Source: JAXMBX01 sp046349635 (GTDB taxonomy: Bacteria > Planctomycetota > Planctomycetia > Planctomycetales > Planctomycetaceae). From it: a stretch of DNA of 13,626 nucleotides. Made by a program: the position numbers and the translations under genes. Each line of letters begins with the position of its first letter. Within the stretch, counting starts at the first letter, position 1. This document shows, in pieces, positions 1 to 8,199 of this stretch. The notes below the pieces were generated by a model. It was not told the DNA's origin, made no database searches, and saw only the letters and a program-made list of their open reading frames with translations. The stretch lies in NCBI GenBank assembly GCA_046349635.1, contig JAXMBX010000082.1:1-13626 (forward strand). The letters are read 5' to 3'.

Positions 1-3000
1 TTCCCGGAGTGGATCTGCAACGCGATGATCCCCCGCGTCCGCCCCACTGGATCCTCAATATCCGTGCACGCCTGGCCGTTCAGCCACGTCTGAATGCGCG
101 GCCCGACCGCCCGAATCCGATAGTCGTTCCACTCTTCGGGCGTCACCAGCTTGTCCCCATCCGTCTTGGACAACAGCCCCCGGGCGTGCTCCTCGTAAAT
201 CTTCCCCCAATAGCCGGGACCGATATCCGCCTGGTACCCCTTCATTTCCCCTTCCGGCAATTCGATGCTCCGGAATTGGATGCCGCTGTTCTCGCCGTGC
301 GGAACCAGCTTCACCTTGAAGGTCAATTCAAAGTCACGCACCGTCAGCCGGCTGCGGAGGAACTGATTGCGGCGGATCCCCGTCGGCGTATGCCCCACGA
401 TCTCCCCGTTCTCCACCCGCCACAGTTCCGGTAACCCGGTCCAGCCCGCCAGATCCTTCCCATTGAAAAATTCAGTGGCGTTTTCCGGCGTCGCCAGCAT
501 CGGCACCTGTTGCGGACTCGCCAGGTACGCCGCCAGCGATTGCACGTCGTGCGTCGTCAAGTTTTGCCACAGGTTATCCGGCATCATCGACTGCTCGCTC
601 AGCTTCTGCTCCTCGATCTCCGCACGCGGAATCGTCACCAGTTCGTTCGCCGTCTGCAGCTTGATCACCTGCGGCGTCTGTTCCTTAAGCAGCCCCGTCG
701 CCGTCCGCCCATCCTTCGTCACCACGATCAAAGGCTGGTATTCCTTCGCCATCACGGCACTCGGATCGATCACGTTCGAAACCAGGTAATCCGCATTCGC
801 CCGGTTCGACCCCGTCAGTTCCGGGCCGATGTTTCCTCCCGTGTCGAACAGGCGATGACACTGCGCGCACGTCTTCTGGAAAAGCGCCAGCCCCTTGTTG
901 ATGTCCGCCGGATGAGACCAGTCTTTTTCCTGGATCGCCTTGCTGAACCGGGCAATCAATCTCTGCTTGTCGGCCGGTGTCGTCCGCACCACTCCCCAGA
1001 TCGACTGCAAACGGCTGTCCAGCTCCGAATCCTTCAGATTCACCATCTGCCGGATCAGGTCCGCCGTCAGATCCCCCTTGGGAACTTTCTGCTGTTCCAC
1101 CGCGGCCACCAACGCTTTCGCGTAACTCGATCGGGACGCCAGCGTATTCAAGGCATCCCGCTTTTCATCCGCATGGAGAGACGCATACACCCCCAGGATC
1201 GCCGGGGGAGTCTGCGAATCCTCCGCGGCGGCCAGACCCCGCAAGGCCTCCCCGCGCAACGTCGCATCATTCAGCAGGCCCCGCAACAACGCGGGAAACT
1301 CCGCATTGCGGTTCTGCTGCAGTGTCTGCAACGCGATCCGCCGCAATCCGGCATCCGCCTTGGTATCGTGAACCCAGTTTTGTAACGCAATCCGCGCCTC
1401 CGGATCGCCGAATCCCAGCGACACCGTCTGCACCGCGACCACCAATCCCGCATTGGGATTGGACGCCAGATTGGACGCCACAGATTTCCAATCCGCCGGC
1501 ATGGGGACATCCTTACGTCCCTGCAATGCCTGCTGCAACGCCTGGATCACCAGCATCCGGTCGCCGTCATTGTCCGCTTTCCCCAACGCCCGCACGAGGA
1601 AGTTCAGGCTGTCGGAAGTCCCTTCCGCCCCGATCCGACGCAACGCATACTGCCGCAGAATCGAAATCGGTGAACTCATCGCGATCGCCACCGCCCGTTC
1701 CCGATCCACGGGCACCAGCGGTTCGAGCGCATACCAGTTCATCAACGGCAGGTTGTGATCGCCGGCATCTTCCCCATGCTTCGCGAGCCTCTCGACCAGC
1801 CCCCAGCGGCGCTCCAACGGCAACCGTTGCGCCAGCGAAGTCAGATATAACCGCACGATCGCTGAAGGATCCTGGGCGGCCAGTTCCTCCGCTTTCTTCA
1901 ATACCCCCTCCGATGGGGAAAACATCTCACCCGCCAACTGCAGCATCCACCCCCGGATATACGGACTCCGGTCGCTCAACTTTTCCAGGATCAGTTCGTC
2001 CGTCAGCCCTCCGGTGACGTGCAGCGCCCACAGCGCCCGCAACCGTCGCGTCTCATCCTCTTGATTCCGCGCCATCACCCGCAGTTGCTCGTGCACTTCC
2101 GGGTTCGGACCCCGTTCCTGCAGGATCCGACGCGCCTGCCGCACGTACCAGTCGTTCCGATTCAACTGCAACTCCACCAGCTCCGCGCTGGACAGCTTCT
2201 TCAGATCCACCTGGACCGATTTCGTCTCTCCATAACTGATCTTGAAGATCCGCCCGTTGTTCCGGTCGTGCCCTTCGTCCTTGTGGTGATGGCACTCATT
2301 CTGGTCGTACCAGTCAATGACATACGCCTGCCCATCCGGCCCGTAACGCAGGTACAGCATCTGCGACCACTTATCATTCGCGAACAGAAAATCCGGCGCC
2401 GCGTTCCCCACATAACCGGACCCTTTCGCCGTCAACAGGTCCATGTTCAGCCGCGACCCGTGAATGTTGTTCATGATGATCTGGTTGCGGTATTTCTCCG
2501 GCCAGACGTTCCCCAGATAAATCATCGCCCCCGCGTGCGCATGCCCACCCCCTACCGAATCCGATTGCGCCCGATCGGGGTTGTACCATTGGTTCCCCAC
2601 CCAATGCCGATGCACCGCGATCGTCTTGATATCGTCGTAAGTATAGGGATTGAAGTGCTGCCCCCCCTGCCGGTGATACCGCGCCCCCTGGATCACGTGG
2701 AACAGGTGCGGAATGACGCAGCAGGTCAGAAAACATTGACCCTGGTCGTTGAAGTCCACCCCCCACGGGTTGCTCGTCCCGTTGCAGAACGTCTCGAACT
2801 CGTGTCGCGTCGGATGATACCGCCAGATCGCCGCGTTGACAGGAATCCGCTTGTCGTCCGGCGTCCCAGGCTTGCCGACCCGCGAATGCGTGAACACTCC
2901 GTGACATCCATACAGCCACCCATCCGGTCCCCAGATGAACGAGTTCAACGTCTCATGCGTATCCTGGTAACCCCAGCCATCCAGCAGCGTGACCGGTGCG

Positions 3001-3500
3001 CTATCCGGAACGTCGTCCCCATCCTTGTCCGGAATGAACAGAAACTCCGGCGCCTGCCCGACCCACACTCCCCCGAATCCGACTTCCAGCCCGCTCACCA
3101 GGTTCAGTTTTTCGATGAACACCTTCCGCGTGTCGAATTTCCCGTCCCCATTCGTATCCTCAAAAATCAGGATCCGGTCTTTCCCTTCGCCCGGCTTTCG
3201 CTTGAAGGGGTAGGAATACGCTTCCGCGATCCACAACCGCCCCCGGTCGTCAATCGTCATCGCAATCGGCTGCTTCACATCCGGTTCCCCGGCGAACAAC
3301 GTCGCCTTAAATCCCGGAGGCAGGATCATCGCCTTCGCGGCCTCTTCGGGAGACAGACCGGCGTGCTGCGGGCCGCTCGCCACCTTCGCCACTCCCGTCG
3401 GAGCCGGTGAACCCGCCCCCGATGCCAAGAGTTGAACCGACGTGAACAAGGCCATCGCCAGACCCAGGCCGACTACATTCAAGCACCGCTGCACGATCAT
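1..3500 (-). CDS. PVC-type membrane-bound dehydrogenase with HEAT-like repeats, c-type heme site and DUF1080 domain (C-terminus cut by window edge)
   Basis: The frame is open from ATG at 3500 down to base 1, giving 1,166 residues without a stop. A Sec-type signal peptide (MIVQRCLNVV, then a hydrophobic stretch to about residue 27) indicates export. Residues about 45-420 resemble the Pirellula/Verrucomicrobium putative dehydrogenase N-terminal domain, a propeller-like sugar-dehydrogenase relative (LPPGFKATLFAGEPDVKQPI; DTNGDGKFDT; GPDGWLYGCHG). Residues about 450-850 look like HEAT-type helical repeats. A c-type heme site CAQCH lies at residues 878-882 (bases 855-869), inside the PVC heme-binding domain (FQKTCAQCH, NIGPELTGSNR, YQPLIVVTKDGRTATG). 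From about residue 1008 a DUF1080 (3-keto-disaccharide hydrolase-like) domain begins with ATEFFNGKDLAGW and runs off the window at IALQIHSG. AGGA lies 6 nt before the ATG. Related proteins are linked to sugar or polysaccharide catabolism; the substrate here is unknown. Confidence 0.93.
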   Translation of the reverse strand, partial: MIVQRCLNVVGLGLAMALFTSVQLLASGAGSPAPTGVAKVASGPQHAGLSPEEAAKAMILPPGFKATLFAGEPDVKQPIAMTIDDRGRLWIAEAYSYPFKRKPGEGKDRILIFEDTNGDGKFDTRKVFIEKLNLVSGLEVGFGGVWVGQAPEFLFIPDKDGDDVPDSAPVTLLDGWGYQDTHETLNSFIWGPDGWLYGCHGVFTHSRVGKPGTPDDKRIPVNAAIWRYHPTRHEFETFCNGTSNPWGVDFNDQGQCFLTCCVIPHLFHVIQGARYHRQGGQHFNPYTYDDIKTIAVHRHWVGNQWYNPDRAQSDSVGGGHAHAGAMIYLGNVWPEKYRNQIIMNNIHGSRLNMDLLTAKGSGYVGNAAPDFLFANDKWSQMLYLRYGPDGQAYVIDWYDQNECHHHKDEGHDRNNGRIFKISYGETKSVQVDLKKLSSAELVELQLNRNDWYVRQARRILQERGPNPEVHEQLRVMARNQEDETRRLRALWALHVTGGLTDELILEKLSDRSPYIRGWMLQLAGEMFSPSEGVLKKAEELAAQDPSAIVRLYLTSLAQRLPLERRWGLVERLAKHGEDAGDHNLPLMNWYALEPLVPVDRERAVAIAMSSPISILRQYALRRIGAEGTSDSLNFLVRALGKADNDGDRMLVIQALQQALQGRKDVPMPADWKSVASNLASNPNAGLVVAVQTVSLGFGDPEARIALQNWVHDTKADAGLRRIALQTLQQNRNAEFPALLRGLLNDATLRGEALRGLAAAEDSQTPPAILGVYASLHADEKRDALNTLASRSSYAKALVAAVEQQKVPKGDLTADLIRQMVNLKDSELDSRLQSIWGVVRTTPADKQRLIARFSKAIQEKDWSHPADINKGLALFQKTCAQCHRLFDTGGNIGPELTGSNRANADYLVSNVIDPSAVMAKEYQPLIVVTKDGRTATGLLKEQTPQVIKLQTANELVTIPRAEIEEQKLSEQSMMPDNLWQNLTTHDVQSLAAYLASPQQVPMLATPENATEFFNGKDLAGWTGLPELWRVENGEIVGHTPTGIRRNQFLRSRLTVRDFELTFKVKLVPHGENSGIQFRSIELPEGEMKGYQADIGPGYWGKIYEEHARGLLSKTDGDKLVTPEEWNDYRIRAVGPRIQTWLNGQACTDIEDPVGRTRGIIALQIHSG

Positions 3501-3523
3501 GGAAACGTCCTTATCGTCTGTCA

Positions 3524-3561
3524 CGAGAATCAAATCTCGCAGGCCGAAATCTTCCTTCGGC
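3524..3561 (-). promoter_or_regulatory. Two small stem-loops in the 5' leader of the leftward dehydrogenase
   Basis: In transcript order on the minus strand, GCCGAA/TTCGGC (3561-3556 with 3548-3543, 7-nt loop) is followed by CGAGA/TCTCG (3539-3535 with 3528-3524, 6-nt loop). The second ends about 23 nt before the start codon. Both are perfect but short (6 and 5 bp). They could be a leader structure or chance; no known riboswitch was recognised. Confidence 0.25.
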
Positions 3562-3604
3562 GGGTTCATAACTTGTCAGGAAGGAATGCAGGTGGGATGA
3601 TCGC

Positions 3605-3634
3605 ATCGTAAAGGGGGGCGCGGACCGGAGTCAA
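3605..3634 (-). promoter_or_regulatory. Candidate sigma-70-like promoter of the leftward dehydrogenase gene
   Basis: Read on the minus strand, TTGACT (3634-3629) is followed after 18 nt by TACGAT (3610-3605). This is 5/6 and 4/6 to the TTGACA/TATAAT consensus. Transcription would start near 3598, leaving a leader of about 100 nt before the ATG at 3500. No equally good promoter was seen for the divergent rightward gene. Judged by eye only. Confidence 0.42.
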
Positions 3635-3702
3635 TCAACGCCACGCGCCAATCCCTCCTCTGCGCAAACTTTTCGCACCGGAAAATCCGCACCCGAAAAT
3701 CC

Positions 3703-6700
3703 ATGACGATGCACAACACCACGCAACCCGGATCGGCTTCTATAAAACTCCAGATCTGGTCCCTTTTCTTCGCACTCATTTCAGCCTCACTCTCTGCCGC
3801 CGAACCGCTCCAGCAACCTCCGCTCCAGCAACCCGCACTCGATGCCTCCCCGCGCGGCCCTCTCTCTCCCGCGAAAGCCCTCACCTCATTCCAACTCGAT
3901 CCCGACCTTCAGATCACTTTGGTCGCGTCTGAACCGCAAGTGATTGACCCCGTCTCCATCGCCTTCGATGAGCAGCGCAGCCTCTGGGTCGTTGAGATGA
4001 CCGACTACCCCCTCGGCCCTCCCGCCGGAAAACCACCGTTCTCCCGCATCCGAGTCCTGACGGACAAGGACGGTGACGGCCAATACGAAACCTACACATC
4101 TTCGCCGACAAACTTCTCTTCGTCACCGGCCTGCTCCCCTGGAAGGAAGGCGTCATCGTCACACTCGCCGGCGAAGTCGCCTACTTCAAGGACTCCAACG
4201 GCGATGGCACCGCCGACCTGCGTAAAGCTGGTTCCAGGGCTTTGCCCAGCAGAACTCACAACTCCGCGCCAATCATCCCCGCCTCGGACTCGATGGAAAA
4301 ATCTACATCGCCAACGGTCTCCGCGGTGGCCAGGTCGTCGCCGTCGAAGAAACCTGGAAGACGAAACAGCCTCCCCTCAATCTCAACGGCATGGATTTCC
4401 GCTTCGATCCGGACACAGGTCACATGGAGACCGTCTCCGGTATGGGGCAGTTCGGCCTCACGATCGACCCCTACGGCAATCGCTTCGTCTGCAGCAATCG
4501 CAATCCCTGTCGCCAGATCATCCTCGAAAATGAAGTCCTGAAACGGAATCCTCTGTTAGCGGTCCCGGATGTCGGCACGGATGTCTCCCCCGCCGGCGAA
4601 GCTTCTCACATCTATCCCCTCAGCCGCGCCTGGACCACCTCCAACCTCCACGCCGGCCAGTTCACCGCCGCCTGTGGTGTCCTGTACTACCAGGGGACCG
4701 CCCTTCCGCAAGGCTTCACAGGCAACACATTCACCTGCGACCCCACCGGCAACCTCGTCCACCGCGATCAAATCGACTCTTCGAATATCCCCTTCAAGGC
4801 CCTGCCGCAGTCCACTCAGCGCGAATTCCTCGCCACCCGCGATGAATGGTTCCGCCCCGTCGATCTCTCCGATGGCCCGGACGGTGCCCTCTACGTCGTC
4901 GACATGTATCGCGCCGTCATCGAACACCCCGATTGGGTTCCCCCCGAACTGAAGAAACGCCCGGACGAACTCTGGGGCAACGACCGTGGCCGCATCTATC
5001 GCGTCAAACGCAAACAGGCCCACCCAGTCGCTGCCGTCGACTTCGCGCATGCCGACTCGAAAGAACTCGTCACCACTCTCAATCACCCCAACGGCTGGCA
5101 TCGCCAGACCGCCTTTCGCCTGCTGCTGGAGAAGAACGACCCCACCATCGCTCCCGAATTAAAACGCCTCACTTCTTCCTCCGCCTCCCCTCCCGCCAGG
5201 ACCGCCGCACTCTGGCTCCTCGCCGACTTGAAGGCTCTCGACCCGGCAACCCTCAACTTCGCCCTGGAAGACCCTCAACCTTATGTTCAGGAAACCGCCC
5301 TCAAACTGGCCAACTCACTCTCTCCTCTCCCTTCCGAATTGATCCCCTCGATTTTGAAACAGGCCGACAGCGCCGATCCCCGCGTCCGCTTTCAAGCGGC
5401 CCTGGCACTCGGAAACATTCCCGACTCCTCAGAAAAAATTCACGCCCTCGCCAAACTTCTGCAACGAGACGCACCCCACCCCTGGATCGTCGCCGCCGCC
5501 TTGAGTTCCTCGGCTCACATCACCGCACCGATTCTGAACCAACTCCTCGACCTCCCCGTTAAGGCCTCCATTCCCGCGGAGCCGGTCGTCGTCAAACTGG
5601 CGGATCTCATCGGCGCCGGTCAAAAACCAACGGAGATTCTCCCCCTGCTGGATCGTTTCTCGAAGCTCGCATCGATAGACGCTTCCCCTGTCAGCCTCTC
5701 CGCCATGAAGGGCCTCAGCCAGGGCCTGCGCCGACGCGGTTCAAACTTCCCCGCCTGGCTCGTCGCTCAGAAGCAGGACACCGCCAACCAGCAGTTCCAA
5801 GCGATCCTCGACGCCGCATTCCGGCTCGTAAAAAAACCTGATCTCGACCCCGCCCGCAAAGAGGAGGCCATAGACATCCTCCGCGATGGCGACTTCCCCC
5901 ACTTCGGCTCCGAACTGATCCACATCGCCCTCCACGACCCCGCCGAATCTCTCCGCAAATCCGCCCTCACCGTCCTCGCCGGCTATCACGACTCCACCAT
6001 GACCGACCGCCTGCTGGCGGAATATGACGTCCAGACTCCCTCCTTCAAACGCGCCATCCTGCAAACCATCCTCGCGAACTCCGACCGCACATTGCAGTTG
6101 TTCCAACTCATTCGCGACAACAAATTCCCCAAGTCCGAAATCGATCCCCTCACCGCCAATCAACTCCGCAAACATGCTCATGCCGGGATCAAACAAGCCG
6201 CCACAGAATTGTTCCAGCAACCTTCGGCTGCCGAACGCCTGAAAGTCGTCGAGACCTATCAGACCTCCCTCAAAACCTCCGGCGATCCCGTCCGCGGCCG
6301 CGCCGTCTTCGAAAAGAACTGCACCACCTGCCACAAGATCGGACAACTCGGCCAGAACGTCGCCCCGGACATCTCCGATGCCCGCGATAAAACCCCCGCC
6401 GCCCTCTTGAACGACATCCTGAACCCCAATCAGGCCATCGACAATAACTACGTCAGCTACACCATCGTCACCAAGGAGGGAAAAACCTTCACCGGCATCA
6501 TCGCCTCGGAATCCGCCACCTCCGTCACCCTCAAACAGCCCGAAGGCAAAACCGATTCCATCCTCCGCGCGGACATCGAGATCCTCCGCTCCAACGGCAT
6601 CTCGCTGATGCCCGAAGGTCTGGAAAAAAGCCTCACTCCCCCCCAGATGGCGGACCTCATCGCCTTCATCAAAAACTGGCGCTACGTCGAGGAAAACATC

Positions 6701-6715
6701 CCCTACCAGCGTTAA
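3703..6715 (+). pseudogene. PVC-type membrane-bound dehydrogenase with HEAT-like repeats and c-type heme domain, disrupted by two single-base deletions
   Basis: The coding signal runs from ATG 3703 (ATG 3709 is an alternative; no clear Shine-Dalgarno) to TAA 6713-6715, but in three successive frames. Frame A has a signal peptide (LFFALISASLSAA) and PVC dehydrogenase start motifs (ITLVASEPQVIDPVSIAFDE, DKDGDGQYETYT). It breaks at 4099-4100. Frame B continues FADKLLFVTGLLPWKEG to DLRKA and breaks at 4227-4228. Frame C resumes WFQGFAQQNSQLRANHPRLG and stays open to the end. Restoring one base at each break gives exactly 1,005 codons. HEAT-like repeats fill the middle. A c-type heme site CTTCH lies at 6320-6334 (about residue 874) in a PVC heme domain (PDISDARDKTP, IVTKEGKTFTGI). 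It is a divergently transcribed paralog of the gene to its left but lacks the DUF1080 extension. The reading frame is otherwise clean, so this may be a recent mutant or a sequencing error rather than an old relic. Confidence 0.85.
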
Positions 6716-6928
6716 TTTTTCGCGCGGGAAAACACGCCCCGCCCCGCCTCTTTTCGACGGGAATTTTGCTCCAGATCCCGGTTGACCGATTCCCCGAAAT
6801 CTGCCACACTTCGCCCCCCGTGGAACGGGGCCGGCCTGGCTGGGCGGTCTCTCTCCCCGGGAAAACTTCCTCACGTTGAATTGTCCGAAACGGGTCATCT
6901 GGTCCATTCAACATCGTCCTCGGAACAG
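6716..6928 (+). promoter_or_regulatory. Intergenic region with a weak promoter candidate before the glycosyltransferase
   Basis: This 213-bp gap holds TTGACC at 6782-6787 (5/6 to the -35 consensus), followed after 17 nt by CACACT at 6805-6810 (3/6). If used, transcription would start near 6817 with a leader of about 110 nt. No T-tract terminator follows the upstream stop codon. An in-frame ATG exists at 6782, but it overlaps the candidate -35 and its added residues do not look like a glycosyltransferase N-terminus. Confidence 0.3.
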
Positions 6929-8023
6929 ATGCAAAGGTCGTGTGCGGTGCGTGTTGCCTTACTTCATCTCCGGAACTGCAGGCAGCGGATCTGCAACCGG
7001 GTCTGGGAATCGTGGAACAGAATCTGGCCCGCGGCCGATCGTTTTCTGATTGATCAGAGCGATCTGGAATATTTACCCTTCACCGCGCGGCATCGATTCC
7101 AGCAATCCTTCCCCCGGACTCTCTCTTCCTCCCCTTACGATCTGGTCCTCAGCACCGTTCCGGACCTCGCGGCGGGAGTTCCCTGGCTACGCGGAAACCT
7201 GCACCTCAGCTATGTCTCCTCCGTCGCCGCGTTTGAAAACGCCCTCCCCGAAAACTCCCATCCGCACAGCCGCGGTCTCACCAACCATCTGCCGCACGTC
7301 TCCCGCTGGCGACACGCAACCTTGCCCCCCCACACCACGCTCCCCGTCGATCATTGGATCTTGGGCAGCGGAACAATCCGGGACCTCTGCGGCCTCCCGC
7401 AGGATGAATCGAACACCGTCCTCTATCCTCCGTTGAACCTGCAGGCCTTCCGTCCCGATTTCTGCCGCCGCGAAAGCCTCTATGTTCTTCCCTGCGAGAC
7501 CCGCCTGCCGAAGAACCTCCCCATCGCGATCGAAGCCGCCCGCCGAATGAAACGCCGACTGGTCGTTCTCGCTCACGGCCGTAACCTCCAGCGACTCCCC
7601 CACTCACCCGATTTCACGATTGTTCCCTGCCTGACCGATCAGGATGCCGCCAACTGCTACGCGAGCTGCGAAGCGGTGATCTTCCCCGACGTCATGGAAG
7701 TCGACCTCAGCCTGATCGAAGCCCAGGTGTGCGGCACTCCCATCGTCGCCCTCGACGCCGGTGCGGCCCAGGAAATGTTGATCGACAGCGAAGTCGCCGG
7801 GGTCGGAACAGGTGTCTTCTTCTCCGAACCCACCACCGACAGCCTCATCAGCGCCCTTCAGGAACTGGAACGCCGGCCGCAACACTACTCCACCTCGCTG
7901 GCCTGGAGCACCGCGACCGCACATGCCCATCCGCAATTCGAACGCCGCATGCGGCAACTCGTTCAGGTGCTCGTCGATTCCGCACACACCGCCACACCGG
8001 ATTTCCACCGCCGCGCCGCTTAA
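6929..8023 (+). CDS. Divergent GT-B glycosyltransferase (GT4, WbaZ-like)
   Basis: From ATG 6929 the protein has 364 residues and no signal peptide or membrane segment, so it is probably cytoplasmic. Its order of motifs follows the GT4/WbaZ-like glycosyltransferases: VRVALLH at the N-terminus, SSPYDLVLSTVPDLAAGVPW in the first Rossmann half, LYPPLNLQAFRPDF at the domain junction, then LPCETRLPKNLPIAIEAARR and VEVDLS-like donor-site sequence ending IEAQVCGTPIVALDAGAAQE. Such enzymes transfer a nucleotide-activated sugar onto polysaccharide or lipid acceptors. Two usual motifs are degraded: the Gly-Gly loop after the first strand is missing (NCRQRICN), and the first glutamate of the EX7E motif is Met256 (the second is Glu264). 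GTG 6947 is an alternative start, with AAAGG about 10 nt upstream. No sugar-metabolism gene is adjacent, so its acceptor cannot be guessed. Confidence 0.75.
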   Translation: MQRSCAVRVALLHLRNCRQRICNRVWESWNRIWPAADRFLIDQSDLEYLPFTARHRFQQSFPRTLSSSPYDLVLSTVPDLAAGVPWLRGNLHLSYVSSVAAFENALPENSHPHSRGLTNHLPHVSRWRHATLPPHTTLPVDHWILGSGTIRDLCGLPQDESNTVLYPPLNLQAFRPDFCRRESLYVLPCETRLPKNLPIAIEAARRMKRRLVVLAHGRNLQRLPHSPDFTIVPCLTDQDAANCYASCEAVIFPDVMEVDLSLIEAQVCGTPIVALDAGAAQEMLIDSEVAGVGTGVFFSEPTTDSLISALQELERRPQHYSTSLAWSTATAHAHPQFERRMRQLVQVLVDSAHTATPDFHRRAA

Positions 8024-8025
8024 GA

Positions 8026-8042
8026 CGGCATTGAGAATGCCG
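8026..8042 (+). terminator. Possible stem-loop just after the glycosyltransferase stop codon
   Basis: CGGCATT and AATGCCG form a perfect 7-bp stem with a GAG loop, starting 2 nt after the TAA at 8021-8023. The following sequence is not T-rich, so it is at best a weak or Rho-assisted terminator. Confidence 0.33.
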
Positions 8043-8074
8043 CTTCCGTCCTTGCCCTAACCACGGTGGGTGGC

Positions 8075-8102
8075 GGGGGCGCACCGCGAAGCGGAAGCTC
8101 CC
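8075..8102 (+). repeat. REP-like GC-rich imperfect palindrome
   Basis: GGGGGC (8075-8080) pairs with GCTCCC (8097-8102) with one G-T wobble. Inside, CCGC (8084-8087) pairs with GCGG (8091-8094) around a GAA loop. It lies in the 176-bp gap between the glycosyltransferase and methyltransferase genes. It resembles short palindromic intergenic repeats, but only one copy is present here, so its repetitive nature is inferred. Confidence 0.3.
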
Positions 8103-8118
8103 GGAACAATCGACAGGC

Positions 8119-8146
8119 TTGTCCTCGCATCGGCCCGGGTTATGAT
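8119..8146 (+). promoter_or_regulatory. Candidate promoter of the O-methyltransferase gene
   Basis: TTGTCC (8119-8124) is followed after 16 nt by TATGAT (8141-8146), the latter 5/6 to the -10 consensus. Transcription would start about 45 nt before the ATG at 8200. The -10 region is embedded in GTTATGATGAT, the same 11 bases seen at the candidate promoter before the gene at 12951. Confidence 0.45.
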
Positions 8147-8199
8147 GATCCGCGGGCAGGCTTTCCGATTCTTCCGCTCAATCTCCCGGAGACTCCCCC

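Noticed and set aside
510..3410. Long plus-strand open frames at 510-1385, 977-2017 and 2019-3410 (up to 463 codons)
   Set aside because: They lie antisense to the strongly supported minus-strand dehydrogenase. Their translations are Arg/Pro/His-rich without domains, as expected for shadow frames in GC-rich coding DNA.
4096..4231. Programmed ribosomal frameshifting in the second dehydrogenase
   Set aside because: There is no slippery heptamer or clear downstream pseudoknot at either junction, and two successive events would be required. No such mechanism is known for this family.
5741..6907. 388-codon minus-strand open frame
   Set aside because: It is antisense to the HEAT and heme part of the second dehydrogenase; its Gly/Asp-rich product matches no family.
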